The position numbers were made by a program, and so were the translations under genes. The notes beneath the pieces are model-generated. The model was not told the origin of the DNA. It did no database searches and saw nothing but the letters and a program-made list of their open reading frames with translations. This document shows positions 33,701 to 44,250 of a stretch of DNA of 64,000 bases, one piece after another. Location: the NCBI GenBank assembly GCA_028023455.1, contig JAQFVV010006215.1:8109230-8173229 (forward strand), given 5' to 3'. Source of the DNA: Epiperipatus broadwayi (taxonomy: Eukaryota > Onychophora > Udeonychophora > Euonychophora > Peripatidae). Positions within the stretch are counted from its first letter, which is position 1. The number at the start of each line of letters is the position of its first letter.

Positions 33701-35993
33701 AGCAACAAAGTGAGCATTTTTTGCAAATTTGTTAAAAACTGATTCTTCAGGAATTTAACTTTTGAATTATTGTAGTAATATATACAGACTTACTTGCTTT
33801 AATGAATAAATTTATATTCTCTGTGATACCTATTTCATAACCACAAGTTATTTATGGTCATGATAAAATATTAATTCTATGAATAATCCACAAAGTACAA
33901 AGGTCTCTGTGAAACAGATAGATATGTTGCAAAATATAATGGTAAAGAAATATTATGCAATTAATACTATTTTAGAAATAAGAATATAGAAAGGTCTGTG
34001 AGTTTGAAAGCTACATTGGTAGACACAGCAATTATATATAGGCATGTATGATAACTAGAAAATATGATGAACAAATAGAAATCATGTATAAATGTTTATA
34101 TCTTCAACTAAGAAATTGGTTGAGTTTTCTTGAAAGAAGGATGTATGCAAATTCGAATCCTCAATTTTTTTTATTTACACTCAATAAGTTACAAAAAAAC
34201 TTTAAATATGATTTATGAATTTTCAAAGTCATGTAAAGATTCCATATATGTACTTAAAAAAAGTAATATCATCCTGTTCTATTATGTGATATAAAATTAA
34301 TATTCTCTTAAAATTCATATAAAAATTTGTATAAAAACAATATTACAATTTAGGTACTATCAAAGTGACATTGATTTTTTACATCTGTGTTTTTAAGGCT
34401 GCTTCATGATGTGATATTCCAGCCATCTCACTGCTGACCCTACTATTATTTTTCTGCCATAATTCTTTCTGAAAATTATTATATGACCAACCTAATATTA
34501 ACTTTTCATTTACATTTCAAGTGATAATTAAGACATAATTTTATCAATAATAATTTTATAATTTTTTTTTTATTTGCTCATTTTCCTTGCTTTCTTGATA
34601 TTCTCAAGTCTCAGTAAGGATCATACTTAATAATCATCAAAAATGTTTTATCCTCCATCTTATAGATTTAATACTTTAACTAAATATTTAAAAAAAATTT
34701 TAAAAATATGTCCTTATGTCTCAAAATCTTTCCAGACTTTCCATTGTATTCTGCTCAGTCAAAACAACAGCAATACACATCTAGATGCTTTGTTGTTGTT
34801 GAATGATCCATAAGAAAAAATTGACAATCACATGCATTCCTGTTTAACAGTCAGTTGTTGTCTCTATCATCATGTTTGTTCCTATTTCTTCCCAATACCA
34901 TATTTCCAATCTATCCTTAACTTTATATAATAAAACATTTGAGATCTTTTCTATTCTTAGCTATAAATGGATACATCAACATATATAGTTGATTATTCTT
35001 CAATCAATTCTGAATCCATATTTGCCTTTTATCATCTGTCCATTCACATTACACGTTATTATAAAAGTTAAATACAGTGATAATTTGCATAATCACACAC
35101 ATTTTTTTAAAATAGGAAATCAGTTTGTTTTATCTTAACCAGTTTTAACTAAAGCTTTTAGTCTTATATAAAAATACCTTTCATAAGGGATTCTTATTTT
35201 CTAAGAATATATTATAATTTAGCATAAGTGAGTGAGTCAAAGGTTTTACTGAAATCAATTATCCAACATACATCAGCAGTGTTTTCTCTTGTTTATTAAT
35301 CCTTATTGAAATTATCTTGTAAATCTGAAATTCTTTTAAACTATAAGATTCATAATAAATGTGCAGAATTATTTCTATTTGAATTTTATTTGCATGTGGT
35401 ACAAGAGATTTTATTGTGGTTTGCACACTCTATTATTAATTTTTCTTTGATATAAGAACACGAATTGATTTCTTTCACTTGTAAACTGTTGAATAGTTTT
35501 TCAAAATAATTGGCACATCTTTGTAATCAGTTTATGAAAGTTTTTTTTTTTAAAAAAAATAATAGATCTGATGAGTTACTTTCAATTCTAATGAACTTAT
35601 CTTTCATAATGACCTCAAGATTGATTTGATTCCATATTCTATTATTGATAATTTTTCTATGTAAGTGATCACATTCAAAAATGTCCCAGTATATGTCTCC
35701 ATTTTATAATTCCCCTGTACATATATTTTATTTCCATTCAATTGCTCATTAGTATTTTCTTGAATCTATTGAAGATACAATTATTTTTCTTATTTTATAA
35801 ACTCTCTGAAAGTAAATTGTATTTTTTTTTTACTTAGCATATATTATATTATTCCTAGTCTCTTAATGCTTTTAGGAATTTTATATTCAGTTTCTTCAAA
35901 AGATTTTTATTCATTAATTTTGATTTAATAATTGTTTTAGTTATTATTCTTATTTTTTAAAAATTGTGAGAAATAAAAAAATATCTTACTTTA
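33701..35993. other. Intronic DNA with a trace of a minus-strand RT
   Basis: Near 35300-35220 the minus strand reads LINKRENTADVCWIIDFSKT, then FDSLTYAKL, resembling the FVDFSKAFDSV box of non-LTR RTs. Flanking pieces are too broken to delimit an element. The rest is A+T-rich with no recognised feature. Confidence 0.5.
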
Positions 35994-36118
35994 AATAATA
36001 TTTCTGTAGTGTAATTTCCACTATATCATTCTCATGCAAGATAGGGACTAGTTTCTATCCACTTTTTGTGGACGGATATAATCATAAACATGTGACCAAA
36101 GATGCGGAAAAAATATAT

Positions 36119-36173
36119 GATCCCCAAGATGCATATTTCATGCTGAACCAGCACTCGCCAGTTGGCCCAGATC
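36119..36173 (-). ncRNA. Hammerhead motif, left arm of copy III
   Basis: Minus strand: GATCTGGGCCAA, CTGGCGA (A6 changed to G), stem II GTGCTG-GTT-CAGCAT (one G-U pair), GAAA, TATGCAT with C17, then TTGGGGATC. Stem I pairs perfectly as TTGG:CCAA and GATC:GATC with an internal loop. Only A6 departs from the catalytic core, a substitution known to abolish cleavage. Confidence 0.72.
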
Positions 36174-36245
36174 ACAATCTCTTACTTAACTGTAATAATT
36201 TGCTATCTATATATTTACTGAACAATGGTAAAGATATGTGTAAGA

Positions 36246-36310
36246 GATTATGGACTGGGCCAACTGACGAGTGCTAGTTCAGCATAAAAAGTGCACTTTG
36301 GGGATCATAG
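36246..36310 (+). ncRNA. Hammerhead motif, right arm of copy III
   Basis: Plus strand: TGGGCCAA, CTGACGA (core intact, N7 = C), stem II GTGCT...AGCAT, AAAA instead of GAAA, AGTGCACT, then TTGGGGATC. The two arms carry complementary lesions: the left lost A6, the right lost G12. Confidence 0.68.
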
Positions 36311-36490
36311 ATCTTTTTCATATGTCTTTGATTAAATGTTTAAGATTACATCCTTCCACAAGGTGTTAAAAGTGGATAGAAACCAATATCTTCATTGCAT
36401 AATTGGTGTAGTGAAAATTATATTACAGAAATATTATTCATTATTAACTCTAGTCTGATGAATAGCTAATAAAAATTATTAATATCTTAC

Positions 36491-36575
36491 TTTAAATATT
36501 GTACTGATCGCTAGTAAAAATAAATAAGAATTCTTGTCTTCTCTATCAAGTTCAACTTTTGGCAATAAGCAAATG
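36491..36575 (-). CDS. Cadherin gene, fourth visible exon (85 bp)
   Basis: Acceptor TTTGCAG|CAT and donor AAA|GTAAGA on the minus strand. Its first base completes an AAC codon (Asn144) with the two bases ending exon 47581-47657. It then encodes 28 residues: ICLLPKVELDREDKNSYLFL and LAISTIFK, with LDRE at 153-156 as in the middle of an EC repeat. It joins in phase 0 to PDIFSED in exon 23931-24107. It was found by splice-site and domain continuity rather than as a long open frame. Confidence 0.93.
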
Positions 36576-37616
36576 CTGCAAACAAATAATTTTAATTAAA
36601 AATGAATCGTAAAAATAGATTAAAAATAATAAAATAATTTTTAAATATTGAATTTATAGATATTTGTTTTATTAATCTTTCAATACAAATAATATCTATA
36701 ATAATATATTATTTATCATTAAATTTTAATTATGTTATTATAATTTAACCAAAGGTTGTAATGAAACTATCTACAAAAACATCCATAGACTTCTGTTGTT
36801 TTCTATTCTAAGAACTATGCAGATCAACTGATAGAATTGGTATCAGACTATTTTGCATCCTAGAAGAAGTCAACTTTTGAAACCCCCTTCTAAAAAAAAT
36901 GTGCCAAATTCAATTTTTAAGACCAAATATATATATTTTTTAAAAAGTACAAAATTGATTATCTGTCAACAAAAAAACTTTTTGAAAAAAAACTGCAACT
37001 TTTACATATCTGTACTGCATCTCATATTGGGCTCTGCATACTGATAGCAACTACTTTGGCTGATGGTAGCATCAGCACTGCTCACTGAGCTGTTAGAAAT
37101 AATAATCAAAATAAGTTTGATAATAGATATATATTATCATATGCATTTAAAATTCTACTTAAAATATGCTTCAAATATTGCATTTCTATATTTTTTTCAG
37201 GTTTTGTGTTTTTTTTTCTTTTGAAATGGTTTTATTTCAATATCACCTCCATTTTCATTTTCATAATATTCTGTATATTTGGTTAACATTTAAGCTTGTT
37301 TTTAGTTATACATGTAAGACTTTGACTGCCTTATATTTCTAAATTAAAAAACACCCACATACAAGCAATGAAAGATTATAATTAAAATAATGACTATTGT
37401 TCATATTAATAGTTACTTTCTTATTTACATCACTTCAATCAGTAAACTAATAATTATTATAATAGAGATATTGGCTAAAAAAATATCTCATAATATAAAA
37501 ATGTTTTTAATAAATACAGATACTCATTAACTTGACAAATAAAAAAGGAAATATAATATTTGATTTTGATATTTAAATTTCAATAATAAAAATATTTTTT
37601 TTGGGTTAATATTAAT

Positions 37617-38502
37617 GGTACTTTGGTATTAGTCCTGCTATGATGTATTACTCTTATGGCATTTTTGTCCATGAATATTTATTCAAAGTTTAAGTTAACA
37701 ATGTCATGGCAAACAAAATACTAACATGACTAATCCACGTCAATGATTAGGATATGTACGTAGTGATCTGCAAGATTAAAAAACATACTGCCTGTGATAT
37801 TTTGTGCTATCACTTTCTTTTGTGCTATCATGTTGTCCATGCTAACACTGTGATCCTTTTACTGAGATTTTTTTCATTCTAGAAGACATTACACAGTTCA
37901 GGTTGCCACAGCGACTCTCGTCATTTGTATGTAATTTTTTTTTAAAAAAATTTAAAAATGCATTTCTAGTTCAATGTTACATTTATGTTGTATTTATTTT
38001 TACTAAATATTTTAAAATCTTAAATATTTGTTGTTGTTTTTTACAGCCAAAAGTATTTGTTTTTCTTTTGAAATACTTTTTAAAATATTACGTTAAAGTT
38101 ACAGTTTGTCATTTATTTTTTTTTAGATTGAACATGCGATTTATGAAGCACAAAGTGCTGCAGTATGCAGAAAGAATGTTTTCAATAGCATGTAGTATCA
38201 TTCAATAAATGCACAACTCATAAGTTCCTGTTTATTTAATTTTTAATGTCATTTTGCTTTTTTCCATAATTAATATATGGATCCATTATTTTTTCATATT
38301 ATACATGCTATGATGTATTATATTTGGTGATGTATTATTCTAAGTTTGCAACATGTTTAAAATAATGCCTCCACATGGTGTGCAGACAAATATTATTAAG
38401 TTTGTCCACACATTACTTGGAAATGTTATTGTAAACATTGCAAACTTAAGAATAATATGTCATCGAAGTAATACATCATAGCAAGATTAATACCAAAGTA
38501 CC
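37617..38502. mobile_element. 886-bp terminal-inverted-repeat element with 8-bp target duplication
   Basis: The ends are inverted repeats of about 36 bp starting GGTACTTTGGTATTA, two mismatches over 36 positions (TGCTATGATGTATTACT at their inner part). They are flanked by a perfect 8-bp duplication ATATTAAT (37609-37616 and 38503-38510). The right part contains a nested hairpin (TTATTCTAAGTTTGCAA and its inverse at 38432-38448). A 101-codon plus frame at 37903-38208 has no recognised similarity and is probably not a transposase. An 8-bp duplication allows hAT, P or Merlin, but the terminal bases GGTACTTT are not the CAG-type hAT ends found twice elsewhere here. Likely a non-autonomous element of unassigned superfamily. 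Confidence 0.85.
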
Positions 38503-38889
38503 ATATTAATATTTACAGAATAATATGTTTAAAATGAAAATGCATCTTTTTATAGTATTCAAACATAGACAATATCTGTTTTCAAAGGTTTATTAAAATG
38601 AGCATTTAATAGCAATTCATATCAAATCCAATTAACACATAAATGAAAGCAAATTATTTTGAAATGTGAAAGTAAACATTGCCAAATAACTCAAAGCAGG
38701 GCAATGGATGACATAAAAAAACCTAAGAAAGAGAAGTCATTACTTATAAGGCTAATCAAATGACAGATGGTGACAATTCTAGCAATTTCCTTTCTTGTTT
38801 TACTTTCTAAAAATTAAAATATATTTTACTTTACAACTAAAAAAATTATATATGTTAAAATAATTATTTTAACAGATAACAAATAAAAG

Positions 38890-40850
38890 TACTAGTTTCT
38901 TTAATCGATAGCTTCTCCACAATAGTCTAGCAAATTTGCTTGTGTATTCATCCATATCACTTGTGGTCTTTTTCTAGGACTTGACATCTTTGAAATCTAC
39001 TATAAGCTTCTAATTCTCTATCTAATGCCATCTTATTTAGAAACATATTCAGTCTGTTTTCTTTTAAAGCAGCCTCTTAATTATTTCAATATATATCTGC
39101 ACATTTTTATCCTTCTTTGCTAATCATGGTATCCATTTCTGTATATTTCATTATGCAATGTGAACTCTCTTTATTTCTATTCTATCAAGTTTATAAATCT
39201 CAGATTCATAATTAAACATGAATACAGTTTAATTCTGTAAGTAATTTTATTCAGTATGGTTTTATCTATATTAATAATTCAATCAATGTAATTATTATTG
39301 TCAACTTCTTCAAATTCTTTATTACTAATCTTTATGTTCCTTTTTACTAAAAATCTATTGAACATTTAATTCTTTAAGCATATTTTTTTTAATCCTATTT
39401 TCTTGCTTCTACACAATAGGTTCTTATAATATTCTTTAAAGTTCTGGAGCACATTATTTACAAAAATAAACACATTAACTGCAAAAATCTAGATGGCATA
39501 AGTGCTTTTTATTTATTTTCCTAGCTTCCATTTTAATTTGCAAAATATTTACCATTAAATTGTTGGAAAAAGTCTTGGAGATAGAATTGTTTAGTTATAT
39601 ATCTTTATCAATAGTTATTTTCTTATAAACTTGTAAGCAATAAACCATTTCTTATTATTATAAATATTAATTTTCTTATTATAATCATATTGTTTATTCA
39701 CTGCTACTGCAATTTAAAAAATATTCTTAGAATTTGAAAATTCATAAGTTTATATCTACATACTGCCAAGTTTTAATCATCACAGAATATTTTTCAAATT
39801 AAAGGCAAAATAGCAACTCATATATATATATATAGATCCTTTGTATAATTTCTCTTAATGTTTGATGTATTTTATAAGACCACTTTTAAATCCAGTTTAT
39901 TTTTGATTGAATCCAAATTTTTCTCCAAATTGTAATGTTCCTAATAAAGATCATTTAGAAAAAATTTACAATATCAGTAGATTTGTGTTGTCTAATGCCT
40001 TCTTTTTTATCTTCTTTAAATATTTGATATTTCTGCTGTATTGTCCAATCAATTAGTATAGTTTTAATATTAGAACAATTTCTCTATTTCTCCTCCTGCT
40101 TCTTTAAAAATATTTAAAATAATTTTGTTTTTTGAAAATTTTCTATTTGTCATCATAAATTTAATTGCATATATTATTTCTTTTAAAATCCTTGAAAGTC
40201 CAAATTTTTTATTGCAACTATAAAAACATCTTTGATTTCATATTCTTTATTATATAATTCTTTTTAGAATTCTTTCACACACTTTATAATGTTGTATCTC
40301 TTTTTTTAGATATAACCCTAACTATTTTTAGTATTAAAACAATTTTTCTTCCAATATCAAGATAGTTTTATATTTTTGAAAATTTTGTTCCCTTCTGTAG
40401 TATTCCTTGTAATTTCATAGTTATATTTCCTTATGTCATTATTATTTTTTTCCATATCATTTTATAGAATTCCAGATATTCAATTCTTCTAGAATTTAGA
40501 TGGAACAATTTTAAATATTTTCATACTCTTCTTCTTTTCTTCATACATTATCTTATATCAGACAAAAATTTTCTGGTCAATTGATGTTTTATTGTACCAG
40601 CTATCTTTATAGCAGTTTTAATACAGAATAGTATTTATTTTCTTATTGATTTTGTTCTAGTATGAGACACATTTAACATTGCCTTTCTTAATAAGCTTTT
40701 ATTTCTCTAGTTCTGCATTAATACTTATTTTATATCTCATTAATTAGTGATCATTTCCAGTGTTGAATCTTTTAATCACATTATAGTCTTAAAATATTTG
40801 TTTTCTATTAGTCAAAACATAAAACAACTTCTTTGAATCTTCATTTGAAT
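38890..40850 (-). pseudogene. Decayed LINE family X copy on the minus strand
   Basis: From about 40820 downwards the minus strand reads LTNRKQIF then VIKRFNTGNDH and LMRYKISINAELEK, the end of the AP endonuclease (GSDHR box as GNDH). It continues with AIKFMMTNRKFSKNKII...I then FKEAGGEIEKLF (pre-RT and RT start) and ends near 38920 with KSRKRPQVIWMNTQ, the RGRPxxxW tail. The order matches the plus-strand copies at 7.75 and 55.45 kb. Stops are frequent. Confidence 0.7.
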
Positions 40851-41033
40851 GCTTCTATTTCAATTTTCACATTGAATCTTTCCCAAATATGTATAATACT
40901 CAAATACAAGTATATTGTCTATACTAAACAATGTAATTAGAAGGGATGTGAACTCAGAATTTCAAGCTCCCCACAGATATCCATCCTATACTATACAACC
41001 AATACAACGACCATATACATGTGAAAAAGATAA

Positions 41034-41091
41034 AGGACCTCCAATATACATATTTTGTGCTGAACCAGCACTCATCAGTTGGTCCAGATCA
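41034..41091 (-). ncRNA. Hammerhead motif, copy IV unit 1
   Basis: Minus strand: GATCTGGACCAA, CTGATGA (core 41078-41072), stem II GTGCTG-GTT-CAGCAC with six perfect pairs, AAAA instead of GAAA, TATGTATA, then TTGGAGGTCC. CUGAUGA is intact; G12 is lost. Confidence 0.7.
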
Positions 41092-41477
41092 CCATCTCCC
41101 ACATATATATACAATCAGTGTTCAGTTTATATTAAGATAGAAAATCTACAAACTTTAATCTTCAATCTTCTCTATCCTCTAATTCCTCAGCCATCCATAT
41201 TAATAAAAATCTGATGATGGAACACTCAAATCCCTTGTTGATGCCAAAATTATTGTCACACCCATGTTGACACTTAAGTCAGTCTGACCTCTCACATATA
41301 GGAACTCAACATGTCCATTTAATAGGGCAAAATACAGACTGAATATGTAATGTGCAAATAGAACTATATTGTTTACAATAAATTTAATGTAATTAAAGGG
41401 ACTTAAACTTGGACTTTCAAGCTCTCCACCATATACTGTACAACTAGTGTACATGACCATATGTGATAAAGATAAAT

Positions 41478-41532
41478 GATCTCTAATATATGCATTTCAT
41501 GCTGAACCAGCACTCATCAATTGGTCCAGATC
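41478..41532 (-). ncRNA. Hammerhead motif, copy IV unit 2
   Basis: Minus strand: GATCTGGACCAA, TTGATGA (C3 to T), stem II GTGCTG-GTT-CAGCAT, GAAA intact, TGCATATA, then TTAGAGATC. Outer stem I GATC:GATC is kept, and the inner stem has one mismatch. Confidence 0.68.
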
Positions 41533-42619
41533 ACCATCTCCCATACATATGTATAATCAGTGTTCAGTTTATATTAAGAATAGCAAATCTTCAAACTTTA
41601 ATGGTTAAGCACAAAATATGGATATTAGAGCTCATTTATCTTTTTCACATGAGTGTGGTCATGTGTATAGGTTGTATAGGATAGGGTCAATATTTGTGGG
41701 AGTATGAAATTCCGAGTTGCAAATCCCTTCTAATTACATTAAGTTTAATATAGACAATATATTTGTATTTGAATGTTACATATTCAGTCTGTATTCTCCC
41801 CATCCCATCCTATACACACGATCACATACATGTGAAAAAGATAAATGATCTCCAATATCCATATTTTGTGCTTATCCATTAAAGTTTGAAGGTTTTCTAT
41901 CCTTAATATAAACTGAACACTGATTATAGACATGTGCAAAGAAACGGTGATCTGGACCAACTGATAATTGCTGGTACATATATTGGAGATCATTTATTTT
42001 TTCACATATTGTCATGTGCACCAGTTGTATAGGATAGGGTGGATAGCTGTGGAGGGGTTGAAAGTCTGAGTTCAAGTCTTTTAATCACATTAAGTTTAGT
42101 ATAGACAATATACTTATATTTCAATATTGCATATTCAGTCTGCATTCTGCCCATCCCTCTTCTGTGTATTTAAATGGATATATTGAGTTCTTTAAGTCAG
42201 GGGTTTGACTGACTTAAAGTCAACATGGGTGTGATAATAATGTTGGCATCAAGAGAAGATTTGAGTGTTCCATCATTAGATTTTGATTGATATGGATGGC
42301 TGAAGAGTTGGAAGGTGGAGATAAGTGAATATTAAAATTTGAAGATTTGCTATATTAATATAAACTGAACACTGATTGTATATATGTGTAGGAGATGGTG
42401 ATTTGAAGCAAGTGATGAGTATTTGTTCAAGCACAAAATACGTATATTGAAGATCTTTTTCACATGTATGTGGTCATATGTACTGAAGATCTTTTTCACA
42501 TGTATGTTGTCATGTGTATCAGTTGTATAATATAAGGTGAATGGCTGTGGAGAGCTTAAGAGTTTGAGTTCAAGTCCTTTCTAAATATATATTTAAATAA
42601 GGCATACTTTATATGGAAT

Positions 42620-42782
42620 TTAATTATAGCGGATTTGAATCCAGACTTTTAAGTTCCCTTCAGCCAACCAAGCTATCTCATATAACCGATACACATGATC
42701 ATATCTTTAAATGAAGATCATTTATCTTTTTTACATGTGATTAGCTGAAGAGAGCTTGAAAGTCTAGGTTCAAATCTCCTAT
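42620..42782. repeat. Short palindromic remnant of the hammerhead repeat (copy V)
   Basis: GGATTTGAATCCAGACTTTT at 42631 is matched in inverse by AGCTTGAAAGTCTAGGTTCA near 42752, with GATCATTTATCTTTTT in the centre. Both outer ends are B-box-like. The hammerhead itself has been deleted. Confidence 0.7.
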
Positions 42783-43429
42783 ATATATACAATATACATG
42801 CTCACATCCTCTCCCACAAATTTTACAAGTCGTTTCTACTTTCATTTCTGTTTCATAACAATTAATTTACAACAATTTCATTTTTAAATTATTTTTCAAT
42901 TTTACATTAAAATTGTTCATGACAGTATAAAAATGCTATTTGATTAAAAATCTTCTATTATTGATTGGATTAAAAAAACGTGAAATTTATTTGCTTGAGA
43001 AAATAATAAACTGAAAGTGAAGTTTTTATACACAATATAAAAATTTAAAGGAAAAGGTTGAAAAACTGAAAAGAAAGTTAAAAATAATTGATGGATTAAA
43101 CTGCAAAGAAAATACTGTCATTCACTGACCCTAGTCACTTTAGACACATACTTCTACAAAATTCATAATAATATTCATTTATATGATGATAATAATATTT
43201 TAAACACAAGAAGAGGAAGAATTTTGAAAATTTTTTGAATACTAATACAAGACTTGTGATTAAAATTTTAATTGATATATTCATTCTATCTACTCATTTA
43301 AGTTTTAGACAAAGATATCCAGCTTAGTGACATTAAAAAAAAACTCTTTATAATTTTAAAAATGAAGAGACTGCAAATCTGAATAAGATATCTGAAGAAG
43401 TGTTAGGAATATACAGACTCATGAAAATG

Positions 43430-44250
43430 CATTACTTGACATTAGAGAAGTTTGTAGTGTTCCACATTTTATAAATAAAGGAGATAGACAAGATTGCAAT
43501 AAATATCATGGAATAATATTATCAATTACAGCAAAGGTATCTTCTAAGGATTTTATTAAATAGATTGCTTTCAGTGATAGATGAATAAAACTCAATAATA
43601 TTTTAAAAATTAGGATGTTTTATCAACATTATTTTTGTTGTGAGCAAGATGTAAAGAATAATGCAGCGATTTATATATTGTTGTTAAATTGGTTAATGCA
43701 TTTGATTCAATTAATCAAACAGGTTTGTGACTCTATCTAAAATTAGTCGTTTGACCATTAATATTTATATTATATCATTTCTATACACTATGGAATGAGA
43801 GAAAGTGTTATTACTAAAGATGGAAAAATCTGAAAAATTATTAGCAAGGATGAGCATTAGTTCCAACTTAAAAATTGATTTTTATGACAGTGCTTTTTGA
43901 AACTGTTTATAGATAGCTTAATAAAACAAAAATCAAAATATGACACAGATTTAATAGTGAAATTTTTAATTTGAATTGAATAAAAAAAAAAGAATTTCAA
44001 TTTTTCTGGCTTATGAATTTACAGTATATTGATGATTGCATGAGCCTCATTAATTCAAAAGATGATTTTCAAAATGTTCTTAATGTTTTGAAGACAAACT
44101 ATAGAGATTTTTGTTAGAAATTATGTTTAAAAAGTTCATATTATATCAGTCATTGGTGGAAGAAAAATTTTCAAATTTTTTTTAGACTAGATGGTTGTCA
44201 ACTTACTTGGTAACTTGTATCATGGACTTAGCTGTTGAGGTGCAGCATAC
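43430..44250 (+). pseudogene. LINE reverse-transcriptase remnant with YIDD box
   Basis: Plus strand: VPHFINKGDRQDCNKYHGII corresponds to the (Y)KKGDRxDCxNYRGIS start of the RT. ATAYILLLNWLMHLIQ-like sequence near 43.68 kb corresponds to the A motif. SEIFNLN near 43.96 kb is followed by LQYIDDCMSLINSKDDFQNV (44.02-44.08), the catalytic (Y/F)xDD box with both aspartates. This RT type differs from family X and from the 24.7-kb element. No endonuclease or tail was identified with confidence. Confidence 0.7.

Larger units (their letters stand above)
35994..36438. repeat. 445-bp foldback of the hammerhead repeat (copy III)
   Basis: Ends are inverted copies (AATAATATTTCTGTA at 35994 and its inverse ending 36438). 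Arms of about 190 bp contain GTTTCTATCCACTTTT, GATATAATC/GATTACATC, GATCCCCAA and a hammerhead motif each, in opposite orientation, around a 50-bp A+T-rich centre. It ends 53 bp from the donor of cadherin exon 36491-36575. The outer 120 bp of each arm differ from other family copies, so this may be a composite or a sub-family. Confidence 0.85.
40921..42590. repeat. Inverted array of the hammerhead repeat (copy IV)
   Basis: Two units in one orientation (hammerheads near 41072 and 41500, about 425 bp apart) are followed by units in the opposite orientation (hammerhead remnants near 41960 and 42415, about 460 bp apart). The orientation switch is near 41610. A second inverted junction at about 41875 repeats the same breakpoint sequence. 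Units contain B-box-like TTCAAATCC(C)/GATTTGAAC blocks, CTGCCCATCCCTCTTCTGTG and AGTTTATATTAAGATAGCAA. A 36-bp tandem duplication (42449-42520, GAAGATCTTTTTCACATGTA) follows the last hammerhead. The roughly 460-bp spacing gives the likely monomer length. Confidence 0.82.

Noticed and set aside
36068-36277. Plus-strand 69-codon frame
   Set aside because: It spans both arms of the hammerhead foldback and is a translation of the inverted repeat.
37903-38208. 101-codon plus frame inside the inverted-repeat element, considered as a transposase
   Set aside because: No catalytic motif or DNA-binding domain is visible; it is rich in Phe, Lys and Tyr as expected for random A+T-rich sequence.
40921-42590. 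Regularly spaced repeats considered as a CRISPR-like or satellite array
   Set aside because: This is eukaryotic DNA. The units are about 460 bp, change orientation and contain ribozyme and B-box-like motifs, so a dispersed or foldback repeat fits better.
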